This document shows positions 1 through 7,894 of a DNA stretch of 64,000 bases, one piece after another (within the stretch, counting starts at the first letter, position 1; each line of letters opens with the position of its first letter). The notes beneath the pieces are model-generated. The model had not been told where the DNA came from, searched no databases, and worked only from the letters and a program-made list of their open reading frames with translations. The DNA is from Acetanaerobacterium elongatum (lineage in GTDB: Bacteria; Bacillota; Clostridia; Oscillospirales; Ruminococcaceae): positions 1 to 64,000 of the forward strand of contig NZ_FNID01000016.1 in NCBI RefSeq assembly GCF_900103835.1. Reading direction: 5' to 3'. Position numbers and translations under genes: made by a program.

Positions 1-131
1 TATCGCTTTTTCCAAAAATAGATATACGATCGGCTTTTGTTATATTTCCGGCTGGCTCGGCTCACGCCATATTTCTCCACATACTTCATTAGGGATTGTC
101 TGTACTTCATGTCTTGTGTTATGCTGTTCAT
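1..131 (-). CDS. IS transposase, N-terminal fragment (partial)
   Basis: Only the first 43 residues are visible; the frame runs off the left edge without a stop. The protein opens MNSITQDMKYRQSLMKYVEK and continues YGVSRASRKYNKSRSYIYFW. This is the helix-turn-helix opening of a DDE transposase/integrase common in Clostridia (IS3/IS481-like superfamily). The HTH at residues 15-42 would bind the element ends. The ATG at 131 (minus strand) is preceded by AAAGGAG about 12 nt upstream. The DDE catalytic core is not in the window, so activity and exact family cannot be judged. Confidence 0.72.
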   Translation of the reverse strand, partial: MNSITQDMKYRQSLMKYVEKYGVSRASRKYNKSRSYIYFWKKR

Positions 132-243
132 GAGAGATGAGGTCTCCTTTCGGCTTGTTAGGTGTGGTAACTCAACAATAACCGATTTCTCCTCATCTTT
201 CATCTTTTTTTATCTACTGTCCAATATGTATTGTAGTCCTACA
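1..243 (-). mobile_element. 5' end of an insertion sequence, cut by the window edge
   Basis: This stretch holds the start of a transposase gene on the minus strand and about 110 bp of leader. A possible element end lies near 243. Read on the minus strand, the sequence there begins TGTAGGACTACAATACATAT, and a TG...CA-type terminus is common in IS3/IS481-like elements. The other end and any target duplication lie outside the window, so the boundary is an inference. A rho-independent terminator at 259-293 on the plus strand has no gene in front of it in this window, which fits the element having landed between a gene and its terminator. Confidence 0.5.
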
Positions 244-258
244 GCTATATAAAATGTT

Positions 259-293
259 AAAGGACCGAAGGTATTGCTCCTTTGGTCCTTTTT
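259..293 (+). terminator. Rho-independent terminator without a visible upstream gene
   Basis: A 13-bp stem (AAAGGACCGAAGG at 259-271 with CCTTTGGTCCTTT at 279-291, one G-U pair) is followed by a short T run. It points along the plus strand, but the only thing upstream is the insertion sequence on the other strand. It probably belonged to a gene now separated from it. The rest of 132-353 shows nothing else I can support. Confidence 0.75.
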
Positions 294-353
294 GTGCTAA
301 AATTAGAAGAAGGTTTTAAGTATCTTTGACATCATGAAAAGAGGCAGTGTGCG

Positions 354-791
354 ATGCAGGAGGTTCTTATCCGCCCGGCAAACCCGCAGGACGGTATGGC
401 AATTTATAAGCTCAACCGTGATGCGTTTGGCTACGAATTCAACCCGCAGAGAACCTGCGAACGCCTAGCTGAGATATTATCCAATGTCAGTAACCATATC
501 TTTGTAGCGGAGCGCGCAGGGCAGGTGATAGGCTACCTTCATGCCGCCGATTATGACTGTACCTACAGCGAGCCGCTGAAAAACATCTTGGCCGTTGCGG
601 TTGAGGAAAGAGAGCGGGGTAATGGGGTGGGCAGGATGCTGCTGCAGGCCGTTGAGGCTTGGGCAAAGGAATCGGGAGCCTGCGGCGTTAGGCTGGCTTC
701 GGGCTTTAACCGTCAGCCGGCGCACCAGTTCTACTTAGCCTGCGGCTATTCCCATCGCAAGGATCAAAAGAATTTCGTCAAGATTTTCTAG
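354..791 (+). CDS. GNAT family N-acetyltransferase
   Basis: A 145-residue protein with the GNAT fold, which transfers an acetyl group from acetyl-CoA to an amine. The acetyl-CoA loop is seen as RGNGVGRMLLQAVEAW at about residues 88-103 (the R/Q-x-x-G-x-G/A signature), and the C-terminal segment FNRQPAHQFYLACGY is the usual end of the domain. The length equals a single GNAT domain. Its substrate cannot be told from sequence. The gene precedes walJ by 54 nt on the same strand and may be co-transcribed. The ATG at 354 has only a weak AAGAGG-like site, so the start is less certain than the family. Confidence 0.85.
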   Translation: MQEVLIRPANPQDGMAIYKLNRDAFGYEFNPQRTCERLAEILSNVSNHIFVAERAGQVIGYLHAADYDCTYSEPLKNILAVAVEERERGNGVGRMLLQAVEAWAKESGACGVRLASGFNRQPAHQFYLACGYSHRKDQKNFVKIF

Positions 792-845
792 TTAATAATG
801 TTGAACATGCGCGAAAGCGTTATACATAAGGAAGGATGCGGGCGG

Positions 846-1637
846 ATGGCAAAGGTTTGCCCTTTATACAGCGGCAGCAGCGGCAATGCCACCTTTGTTG
901 GCAACAGCGAGGGCGGTATTCTCGTAGATGTCGGCGTAAGCTGCAAATCCATTAAAACAGCGCTTGAGGACATCGGCCAGAGCATTGAAACCATCAGGGC
1001 GATCTTCATTACCCACGAGCATATCGACCATATCCGAGGGCTGAAGATACTGCTGAAATACTATTCCATCCCTGTGTTCGCTTCTGCCGGAACGCTCGAT
1101 TATCTTGAGAAGATGGACTATCTTCCCCCCGGCAGCGCGGTTGAGGTGGTGTCCCCAGAAGGGGAATACATAAGCGGTATGGTAGTACGCCCTTTTCGCA
1201 CACCGCACGATGCCGCCGAAAGCCTTGGCTTTTCGATTGAAACGAGTAACGAGCGGCGCATCTGCGTAGCCACCGACCTTGGGCATATCACCGACGAGGT
1301 TCGTTCATACCTGCTCGGCTGTGACCTTGCGGTGATTGAATCCAACTACGATAAGCATATGCTGGAATGCGGCAGCTACCCCTATCCCTTAAAGAGGCGC
1401 ATCCTCGGCAAAACAGGGCATCTCTCTAACGAACACTGTGCGCAGGAGCTTTTGAATCTGGCCAACAATGGCACCACCCGCTTCTTTTTGGCGCACCTGA
1501 GCAAGGAGAATAACATCCCCGAGCTTGCGCTGCAAACGGCGGTAAACGAATTAGCCTGCGGAGGCTTAACCCTTGGGGAGGACTATCTGCTCGAGGTGGC
1601 CAACCGCAGCGCACCCAGCCACCCCATGCTGCTTTAG
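846..1637 (+). CDS. walJ: MBL-fold metallo-hydrolase of the WalJ/YycJ family
   Basis: A 263-residue metallo-beta-lactamase-fold protein. The N-terminus has the YSGSSGNAT element typical of YycJ/WalJ. The metal site THEHIDH lies at about residues 59-65, and a later TDLGH adds metal ligands. WalJ proteins are putative 5'-3' exonuclease-like or DNA-repair hydrolases, often encoded beside the WalRK system and followed by rlmH, as here; walRK itself is not in the window. I chose the ATG at 846 rather than an in-frame ATG at 798 because AAGGAAGG at 828-835 is properly spaced and the family begins just before the SGSSGN element. Cytoplasmic. Confidence 0.88.
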   Translation: MAKVCPLYSGSSGNATFVGNSEGGILVDVGVSCKSIKTALEDIGQSIETIRAIFITHEHIDHIRGLKILLKYYSIPVFASAGTLDYLEKMDYLPPGSAVEVVSPEGEYISGMVVRPFRTPHDAAESLGFSIETSNERRICVATDLGHITDEVRSYLLGCDLAVIESNYDKHMLECGSYPYPLKRRILGKTGHLSNEHCAQELLNLANNGTTRFFLAHLSKENNIPELALQTAVNELACGGLTLGEDYLLEVANRSAPSHPMLL

Positions 1638-1663
1638 TGCGCTTTAGTTAGGATATAATATTT

Positions 1664-2146
1664 ATGATTAGTGTTACGATACTCTGCGTCGGAAAACTGA
1701 AGGAGGATTATCTGCGTGCCGCCTGTGCGGAATACCTTAAAAGGCTTGGTGCGTTCTGCAAGGCATCGGTGGTAGAGCTTAACGAAGCCCGCCTGCCCGA
1801 AAAACCCTCGCAGGCGCAGATAACGGCAGCGCTTGCCGAAGAGGGCAAAAGCATCCTCGCCAAGATTCCCAACGGTTCCTATACGGCAGCGCTCTGCATT
1901 GAGGGCGAGCGCTTCACCAGCGAGCGCCTTGCCGATCGGATGGCCTCGGCTGCGGCTTCGGGAAAGAGCAGCCTTGTATTCATCATCGGCGGTTCGTTCG
2001 GGCTTTCGGATGAAGTAAAGAACGCCTGCGCGCTTCGCCTTTCCATGTCCGACATGACATTTCCCCACCAGCTTGCGCGCGTGATGCTGCTGGAGCAGGT
2101 GTACCGAGCGTTTTCCATTAACGCAAACACAAAATACCATAAGTAA
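1664..2146 (+). CDS. rlmH: 23S rRNA (pseudouridine1915-N3)-methyltransferase
   Basis: A 160-residue SPOUT-class methyltransferase, matching the family length of about 159. RlmH methylates pseudouridine 1915 in helix 69 of 23S rRNA on assembled 70S ribosomes, using S-adenosylmethionine. The knotted AdoMet site is seen as IIGGSFGLSDEV at about residues 106-117, followed by MSDMTFPHQLARVMLLEQVY. The C-terminus ends in YHK, as in nearly all RlmH proteins, where the tail contributes to catalysis. It lies 26 nt after walJ, a common Firmicutes order. A functional dimer is expected in the cytoplasm. Confidence 0.95.
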   Translation: MISVTILCVGKLKEDYLRAACAEYLKRLGAFCKASVVELNEARLPEKPSQAQITAALAEEGKSILAKIPNGSYTAALCIEGERFTSERLADRMASAAASGKSSLVFIIGGSFGLSDEVKNACALRLSMSDMTFPHQLARVMLLEQVYRAFSINANTKYHK

Positions 2147-2184
2147 TTAAATTGACATATTAAAACGGTAAAGGCGGTGACAGC

Positions 2185-3717
2185 TTGTTTGCACGTCTTG
2201 ACAGCTTAGGGCTTTTCGGAGTGGATTCCTACCCCGTAACGGTGGAGGCCGATGTTTCACGCGGCATGCCGTCGTTTGACATCGTGGGCCTGCCGGATGC
2301 CTCTGTCCGCGAGTCGCGCGACAGGGTACGCTCGGCGGCAAAGAACAACGGCTTTGATTTCCCCGTAGGCAAAATCACCGTCAACCTTGCGCCTGCTGAT
2401 ATTAAGAAGGCGGGCCCGCTATACGACCTGCCTATTCTGCTCAGTATCCTCTGCGCCTCCGACCAGATGGAGCTGCCAAAAGAGAAAACCGCGTTTTTAG
2501 GCGAGCTTTCTCTGTCAGGCGAGGTAAAGGCGGTAAACGGCGTGCTCCCTATGGCGATACAGGCGCTGCATGAGGGCATTCAAACGCTGTATATCCCCGC
2601 CGAAAACGCCGCCGAGGCCTCGGTGGTAGAGGGGATAGACATCTACGCCGTAAACACCTTTACCGAGATTATTAATCATTTGAACGGTGAGGCGACACTT
2701 GAAACGGTTCAATGCAAAAAGTACCCCGAGCCGCCCCAAAGGCCGTTTTTAGACTTTGCAGACGTAAAAGGTCAGCATGAAGCCAAGCGCGCCCTGGAGA
2801 TTGCTGCTGCCGGGGGGCATAATGTCCTGCTTATCGGCAGCCCGGGCGCAGGTAAGAGCATGCTCGCCAAGCGGCTGATTGGTATACTCCCTGACATGAC
2901 CTTCGAGGAGTCGATTCAAACCACCAAGCTGCATTCCATCGCGGGCCTGCTGCCTAAAGAGCAATCCATTATCAAGGAACGCCCCTTCCGCAGCCCGCAC
3001 CATACCGTTTCCCCCGCAGCACTTTCGGGTGGCGGCACCATCCCCAAGCCGGGCGAGATTTCACTGGCGCATAACGGCATTTTGTTCTTAGACGAGCTGC
3101 CCGAGTTCTCGCGCGCCGCTATTGAGGTGATGCGCCAACCGGTGGAGGACGGCACCGTTACCATCGCACGGGTAAACGGAACACTCAGCTACCCTTGCAG
3201 TATCACACTGGTGGCAGCCATGAACCCCTGCCCCTGCGGCTTTTTTGGGCACCCCTCCAAACCCTGCCGCTGCAACCCCAAGGCGGTCGCAGCCTATCTT
3301 TCACGGATCTCCGGACCATTGTTAGATCGGATCGATCTCCATGTGGAAGTTATGCCCGTGGATTACAACGAGCTTTCGGGCACACAGAAGGAAGAAAGCT
3401 CCGCCGAAATCAAGGCACGGGTAAACAAGGCGCGCGCGGTGGCACTTTCAAGAGCCGAAAAAACAGGCGCTACCTGCAACGCCCGCCTGCCGGACGCGAT
3501 GGTAGGCGAGGTATGTCTATTAAGCAGCGAGGCCTCTCGTATGCTTGAGCGTTCGTTTGAAAAGCTGGGGCTTTCGGCGCGTGCATACAACCGCATTCTG
3601 AAGGTGGCACGTACCATCGCAGATATGGACGAAAGTGAAAAGATCGAGGCACGGCATATCTCCGAGGCCATTCAATACCGCAGCTTAGACCGTAAATACT
3701 GGCAACCAATAGGTTGA
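2185..3717 (+). CDS. comM: YifB/ComM family Mg-chelatase-like AAA ATPase
   Basis: A 510-residue protein with the three-part build of YifB/ComM: an N-terminal Lon-S5-like domain (about 1-170, with MPSFDIVGLPDASVRESRDR), a Mg-chelatase/MCM-type AAA+ core (about 195-400) and a C-terminal helical domain. Walker A is GSPGAGKS near residue 220 and Walker B is ILFLDE near 300. A zinc-type cluster CPCGFFGHPSKPCRC follows at about 349-363. ComM acts as a helicase promoting branch migration during natural transformation; its role in Clostridia is inferred. The start is TTG at 2185, supported by AAGGCGGTGA at 2171-2180. Tight spacing with the next gene suggests one transcript. Confidence 0.93.
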   Translation: MFARLDSLGLFGVDSYPVTVEADVSRGMPSFDIVGLPDASVRESRDRVRSAAKNNGFDFPVGKITVNLAPADIKKAGPLYDLPILLSILCASDQMELPKEKTAFLGELSLSGEVKAVNGVLPMAIQALHEGIQTLYIPAENAAEASVVEGIDIYAVNTFTEIINHLNGEATLETVQCKKYPEPPQRPFLDFADVKGQHEAKRALEIAAAGGHNVLLIGSPGAGKSMLAKRLIGILPDMTFEESIQTTKLHSIAGLLPKEQSIIKERPFRSPHHTVSPAALSGGGTIPKPGEISLAHNGILFLDELPEFSRAAIEVMRQPVEDGTVTIARVNGTLSYPCSITLVAAMNPCPCGFFGHPSKPCRCNPKAVAAYLSRISGPLLDRIDLHVEVMPVDYNELSGTQKEESSAEIKARVNKARAVALSRAEKTGATCNARLPDAMVGEVCLLSSEASRMLERSFEKLGLSARAYNRILKVARTIADMDESEKIEARHISEAIQYRSLDRKYWQPIG

Positions 3718-3731
3718 AAGGATGATAAATT

Positions 3732-4028
3732 ATGATCAGACACATCGTATTCTGGAGTTTTAAAGAAAACGCAAACGGCCTAACCAAGCCCGAAATACTG
3801 GCGAAGGTGAAGCATGACCTTGAAGCCCTTGTAGGCGTGGTACCCGGGCTGTTAAAGGCCGAGGTGGGCATCGGCTTTAACGAAAAGGGCTTTGATGCCT
3901 GCCTGTATTCCGAGTTCTCCTCCAAAGAGGCGCTTAACGGCTATCAGGTACACCCTGAGCACGCAAAGGTTCGCGATTTTATTACCGAGGTTCGCACCGA
4001 ACGCGCGGTTTGCGACTACGAAGTGTAA
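3732..4028 (+). CDS. Dabb (stress-responsive A/B barrel) domain protein
   Basis: A 98-residue protein that is a single Dabb domain (PF07876). It opens MIRHIVFWSFKENA and has the LKAEVGIGF and HPEHAKVRDF elements; the ferredoxin-like half-barrel dimerises in characterised members. Members range from plant stress proteins to polyketide cyclases, so no reaction can be given. It starts 14 nt after comM, with GAAAGGATG upstream, and ends before a hairpin at 4039-4060, so it is probably the last gene of the walJ-rlmH-comM transcript. Confidence 0.85.
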   Translation: MIRHIVFWSFKENANGLTKPEILAKVKHDLEALVGVVPGLLKAEVGIGFNEKGFDACLYSEFSSKEALNGYQVHPEHAKVRDFITEVRTERAVCDYEV

Positions 4029-4038
4029 GTTTAGCAAG

Positions 4039-4061
4039 AGGGCAGACGCTAGTCTGCCCTT
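4039..4061 (+). terminator. Hairpin after the walJ-rlmH-comM cluster
   Basis: AGGGCAGAC (4039-4047), loop GCTA, GTCTGCCCT (4052-4060): a perfect 9-bp stem. Only two T residues follow, so termination may be partial. The rest of the gap to 4250 is AT-rich with no clear gene. Confidence 0.6.
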
Positions 4062-4249
4062 CACTATGGTTCACCCATCCCTGTTAATTGAGTAAAATGA
4101 TTAGAAAATGGTCTTTTCTTTTCTATTGATTTTTTCAAACTTAACAGATAAAATATTTTTGTTAGAATAGTTTTAATATTTAATCCAATGTTGATTTTAT
4201 TATAATAGAATCTGTCTCAAGGTAAAGGATAGAATGGAGCTTACAATTT

Positions 4250-5140
4250 ATGCATACTGACCTTTTACAGCATATTCAGTTTAAGATGGGTGATTTCTCT
4301 AAGGGGCAGCGCGCCATAGCCGCCTACATGACCGATCATTACGATAAAGCCGCCTTTATGACCGCCTCGAAGCTGGGTGCAACCGTCGGGGTTAGCGAGT
4401 CTACCGTTGTGCGCTTTGCCTCGGAGATTGGCTACGAGGGCTACCCTGAGCTGCAGCATGCCATGCAGGAGATGATTCGCAACAAGCTTACCGCCGTTCA
4501 GCGTATGGAGGTTACCACCGAGCAGATCGGCAGCGGAGATGTGCTGGAGAAGGTGCTCAATTCCGATATCGAAAAGATTCGCCGCACCCTGGAGAAAACC
4601 TCTAAAAAGGATTTTGCAAGCGCAGTGGACGCAATCATCGGTGCGAAGACCATCTATATCATGGGCGGACGCAGCGCTGCGGCATTGGCCGGTTTTTTAA
4701 ATTTCTATTTCAATCTTATCTTCCCCAATGTAAGGATGGTGAGCACCAGCAGCGCCAGCGAGGTGTTTGAACAGATTCTGCGCATCGGTGAGGGGGATGT
4801 GCTTATCGCCATCAGCTTCCCTCGTTATTCCAAAAGAACGGTGCGTGCCAGCAACTATGCTTCCAAATCGGGTGCGAAGGTGATCGCTGTTACAGACAGT
4901 GAGGCTTCGCCGCTCGCCGCGAACGCCGACCATCTGCTGCTGGCCAGAAGCGACATGGCCAGCTTTGTAGATTCGCTGGTAGCACCCTTAAGCCTTATTA
5001 ACGCACTGATTATCGCAGTGGGAATATCTAAAAAGGAAGAAATCTCGCAAACCTTCACAAAGCTTGAAAATATATGGGATACCTATCACGTTTACGAGAA
5101 AAACGACGTAACCTTAAACGAAGAAAGTCAGATGGATTAG
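4250..5140 (+). CDS. MurR/RpiR family transcriptional regulator
   Basis: A 296-residue regulator with an N-terminal HTH_6 domain (about 1-80; TASKLGATVGVSESTVVRFA is the recognition region) and a C-terminal SIS domain (about 115-245; AKTIYIMGGRSAAALAGF and ISFPRYSKRTVRASNYA) that binds phosphosugars. Such proteins control amino-sugar, phosphosugar or cell-wall sugar genes in response to sugar phosphates. No sugar gene adjoins it. The next gene, 38 nt downstream, is a flavoprotein, so the regulon cannot be read from context. The stretch before it, GGTAAAGGATAGAATGGAGC, gives acceptable ribosome-binding sequence for the ATG at 4250. Confidence 0.9.
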   Translation: MHTDLLQHIQFKMGDFSKGQRAIAAYMTDHYDKAAFMTASKLGATVGVSESTVVRFASEIGYEGYPELQHAMQEMIRNKLTAVQRMEVTTEQIGSGDVLEKVLNSDIEKIRRTLEKTSKKDFASAVDAIIGAKTIYIMGGRSAAALAGFLNFYFNLIFPNVRMVSTSSASEVFEQILRIGEGDVLIAISFPRYSKRTVRASNYASKSGAKVIAVTDSEASPLAANADHLLLARSDMASFVDSLVAPLSLINALIIAVGISKKEEISQTFTKLENIWDTYHVYEKNDVTLNEESQMD

Positions 5141-5178
5141 CTTTGTTTATCACTTAAGGAAGGGCGTAATTATAAAGG

Positions 5179-6414
5179 ATGGCCAACCGATACGATATAC
5201 TGGTAATTGGCGCGGGTGCCGCCGGGTTGATGGCGGCAGGGCAGGCGGCGGAGCTTGGCAAAAGCGTGCTGCTGCTCGAAAAGAATGAACGCCCCGCCAG
5301 AAAGGTGATGATTACCGGCAAGGGGCGCTGCAATGTCACCAACAACTGCGACGAAACAGCGTTTATCTCCAAGGTGAAAACCAACGGGCGGTTTCTTTAC
5401 AGTGCCATCTCCACGTTCCCGCCGCGCGATACCATCGCATTTTTTGAAGAGCATGGGCTCAAGCTCAAAACAGAACGCGGCAACCGCGTATTTCCGGTTT
5501 CGGATAAGGCGGTGGATGTAGTGGATTGCCTTGTTCGATATGTAAAAGAGCAGGGCGTTCATCTTGTTCAGGGCACCGTAAAAAGCCTGATGATTGAAAA
5601 CCAAGCCGTCTGCGGCGTTGTACTTGAAGACGGCAGCAGAATACAAGCCTCCTCGGTGGTGGTAGCTACGGGAGGGCTTTCCTATCCGCTTACCGGCTCC
5701 ACCGGCGACGGTTATCGGCTGGCGCGCCAGGCGGGGCATACCATTATTGAGCCCACGCCGTCGTTGGTGCCCATCGTCACACAGGAGAGCTGGTGTAAGG
5801 ATGTGATGGGCCTTTCCCTTAAAAACGTAACGTTAACGGTGCACGAAAAGGGCAAGAGCAAGCCTGTATTCAGTGAGCTGGGCGAGATGCTGTTCACCCA
5901 TTTCGGGGTATCCGGCCCGCTGGTGCTCAGTGCGTCTTCCGTCATGGATGCCCGTCGCATTCCGGATTATACCCTTTCGATTGACCTCAAACCGGGGCTG
6001 AGCGAGGAACAGCTGGATAAGCGCCTGCAACGGGATTTTTCCATTAATTTAAACAAGGATTTTATCAATTCTCTTGGCGACCTGTTGCCCAAAAAGCTCA
6101 TTCCTGTTATAGTATATCTATGCAATATTGCGCCCGGCACCAAGGTGAATCAGCTTACCCGTGAGATGCGCAAAACCCTTGTTGATACCATAAAATCTGT
6201 AAACCTTACGCCCAAGGAATTCCGCCCCATCGAGGAGGCGGTTATCACCAGCGGTGGGGTAAAGGTGACCGAGATTAACCCCAAAACCATGCAGTCCAAG
6301 CTGTGCCTGGGGTTGTATTTTGCGGGCGAGGTTATTGATGTGGATGCCTTTACGGGCGGATACAACCTGCAGATTGCCTTCAGCACGGGCGTTCTGGCGG
6401 GAAGAAATGCATAA
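5179..6414 (+). CDS. HI0933-family NAD(P)/FAD-dependent oxidoreductase
   Basis: A 411-residue flavoprotein of the HI0933/YhiN family. The N-terminal Rossmann motif IGAGAAGLMAAGQAAE lies at about residues 10-25, followed by KVMITGKGRCNVTN, which is diagnostic of this family, and a late FAD contact GEVIDVDAFTGGYNLQ. The family includes BaiN of bile-acid 7-dehydroxylating clostridia, but the physiological substrate of most members is unknown, so the reaction is left open. In many Clostridia it precedes cmk, plsC and ispH-rpsA, exactly as here. AAGGAAGGG lies about 16 nt upstream of the ATG and AAAGG immediately before it, so the ribosome binding site is not textbook. Confidence 0.88.
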   Translation: MANRYDILVIGAGAAGLMAAGQAAELGKSVLLLEKNERPARKVMITGKGRCNVTNNCDETAFISKVKTNGRFLYSAISTFPPRDTIAFFEEHGLKLKTERGNRVFPVSDKAVDVVDCLVRYVKEQGVHLVQGTVKSLMIENQAVCGVVLEDGSRIQASSVVVATGGLSYPLTGSTGDGYRLARQAGHTIIEPTPSLVPIVTQESWCKDVMGLSLKNVTLTVHEKGKSKPVFSELGEMLFTHFGVSGPLVLSASSVMDARRIPDYTLSIDLKPGLSEEQLDKRLQRDFSINLNKDFINSLGDLLPKKLIPVIVYLCNIAPGTKVNQLTREMRKTLVDTIKSVNLTPKEFRPIEEAVITSGGVKVTEINPKTMQSKLCLGLYFAGEVIDVDAFTGGYNLQIAFSTGVLAGRNA

Positions 6415-6530
6415 ATAGGCGGCTGAATTGTTTTTGAGTATATTGTATAGTTTACAGATTACTTTCAAGCATTTTGGTTATGGCGTTTTGACCTTTTTGG
6501 CCAAGACGCCCGAAAGGAATGGTCATACTC

Positions 6531-7211
6531 ATGAATTCAACAAGGTCTGTAGCCATCGATGGTCCTTCAGGAGCCGGAAAAAGCACGATTGCCCGGGCTG
6601 TATCTAAAATGTTGGGCTTTATCTATGTGGATACGGGTGCGTTATACCGTGCTATTGGGCTGTATGCGCTCACCTGCGGTGCAGACACCAAGAATCCCGC
6701 ACAGGTGGTGCCGTTGCTCAAGCGGATAGATGTTTCGCTGCGGTTTGTCAAGGACGAGCAGCGCGTCATCCTTAACGGCGAGGATGTTTCGCAGCGTATA
6801 CGCGAAAACGCGGTTTCCATGGCGGCCTCGAATGTTTCGGCCATCCCCGAGGTGCGTGCTTTTTTATTTGACCTTCAGCGCAGTATTGCGGCGGCAAACA
6901 ATGTGATAATGGACGGGCGAGATATCGGCACCGTGGTTTTGCCCAATGCCGATGTGAAGATTTTTCTTACCGCTACCCCTGAAGACCGTGCCATGCGCCG
7001 TTGCGATGAGCTTGCGGCAAAAGGGCAGACAATTGATTATGAAACAATACTCAAGGAGATTAAGGAACGCGATTACAACGATTCTCATCGTGACATTGCC
7101 CCACTCAAAAAGGCCGGCGACGCAGTTGTTGTTGATACAACCGGCTATCTGCTGGAGGATTCCATTGCCGAGATTTCTGCGCTGATTAAGTCCCGTTTGG
7201 GAATTCACTGA
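6531..7211 (+). CDS. cmk: Cytidylate kinase
   Basis: A 226-residue (d)CMP kinase, which phosphorylates CMP and dCMP with ATP in pyrimidine nucleotide recycling. The P-loop DGPSGAGKST is at residues 8-17, VDTGALYRAIGL is the substrate-binding segment near 30-41, and IMDGRDIGTVVLP near 125-137 is characteristic. The family usually has 215-230 residues. I start at the ATG at 6531, because AAAGGA at 6513-6518 sits 12 nt upstream; an in-frame ATG at 6519 directly abuts that site. A 9-bp hairpin (6482-6490 with 6502-6510) lies in the leader. plsC follows after 60 nt. Confidence 0.95.
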   Translation: MNSTRSVAIDGPSGAGKSTIARAVSKMLGFIYVDTGALYRAIGLYALTCGADTKNPAQVVPLLKRIDVSLRFVKDEQRVILNGEDVSQRIRENAVSMAASNVSAIPEVRAFLFDLQRSIAAANNVIMDGRDIGTVVLPNADVKIFLTATPEDRAMRRCDELAAKGQTIDYETILKEIKERDYNDSHRDIAPLKKAGDAVVVDTTGYLLEDSIAEISALIKSRLGIH

Positions 7212-7271
7212 TATCTGCGACAAAGCTTCAAATGATAGCTTTCAAGCCCTGAAGAAAGGATCTGAAATCTT

Positions 7272-7886
7272 ATGAGCCTATATCCGTTGGGAGTCGTCTT
7301 AATGACTGGTGTTACCGGTCTGCTTTACAAGACTAAAATAACGGGCGGGGAAAAACTAAAGCGTGAGGGCGGCTTTATCTTAGCCAGCAACCACATCTCT
7401 GATTACGACCCTATTTTTCTCTCACTCGGTGCATATAAGTCAAAACGCAAGGTAAACTACATGGCGAAAGCCGAACTATTGAAGATACCTCTTGTAGGGC
7501 TGCTCTTAAAAGCACTGGGTGCATTTCCCGTAAAGCGCGGAAAGAGTGATCGCGGGGCAATCGAAAAGGCAGTTAATTTGGTGGAAGAGGGTAGAATACT
7601 CGGTATCTTCCCTGAGGGTACCCGTTCCAAAACAGGCGAGCTTTTGCCGTATAAATCCGGTGCCGCCGTAGTGGCTGCCAGAACCCATTGTGATGTAGTG
7701 CCGGTTTCTATTCAGGCAGAGGGCGGAAAGCTGAGGTTTCGTTCGCGGGTAACCGTGCGTTTTGGCGATTTGATTCCCTTTAGCGATCTGAATCTCCCCG
7801 AAGATTTTACCACGCAGCAGCTAAAGGAAGCGGCAGCCTACATACGGGAAAAAACACTTAGGCTGCGCGAACAGAGCGACAGCTGA
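7272..7886 (+). CDS. plsC: 1-acyl-sn-glycerol-3-phosphate acyltransferase
   Basis: A 204-residue membrane-associated acyltransferase that makes phosphatidic acid from lysophosphatidic acid, the second acylation of phospholipid synthesis. Motif I, NHISDYD (H-x4-D), is at about residues 41-47, and motif III, FPEGTRS, at about 115-121. The hydrophobic N-terminus (MSLYPLGVVLMTGVTGLLY) would seat it in the membrane. AGAAAGGATCTG precedes the ATG. Between cmk and ispH-rpsA in a tight row, it is probably part of one operon; its stop is 9 nt before the next start. Confidence 0.93.
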   Translation: MSLYPLGVVLMTGVTGLLYKTKITGGEKLKREGGFILASNHISDYDPIFLSLGAYKSKRKVNYMAKAELLKIPLVGLLLKALGAFPVKRGKSDRGAIEKAVNLVEEGRILGIFPEGTRSKTGELLPYKSGAAVVAARTHCDVVPVSIQAEGGKLRFRSRVTVRFGDLIPFSDLNLPEDFTTQQLKEAAAYIREKTLRLREQSDS

Positions 7887-7894
7887 AATGGAGC

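Noticed and set aside
37-252. 71-codon plus-strand frame at the left edge
   Set aside because: It has no ribosome binding site and overlaps the transposase start and leader on the other strand, where the reading frame matches a known family.
3195-3548. Open frame of 117 codons on the plus strand inside comM
   Set aside because: It overlaps the conserved AAA+ part of comM in another frame, has no ribosome binding site and resembles no protein. It is a shadow.
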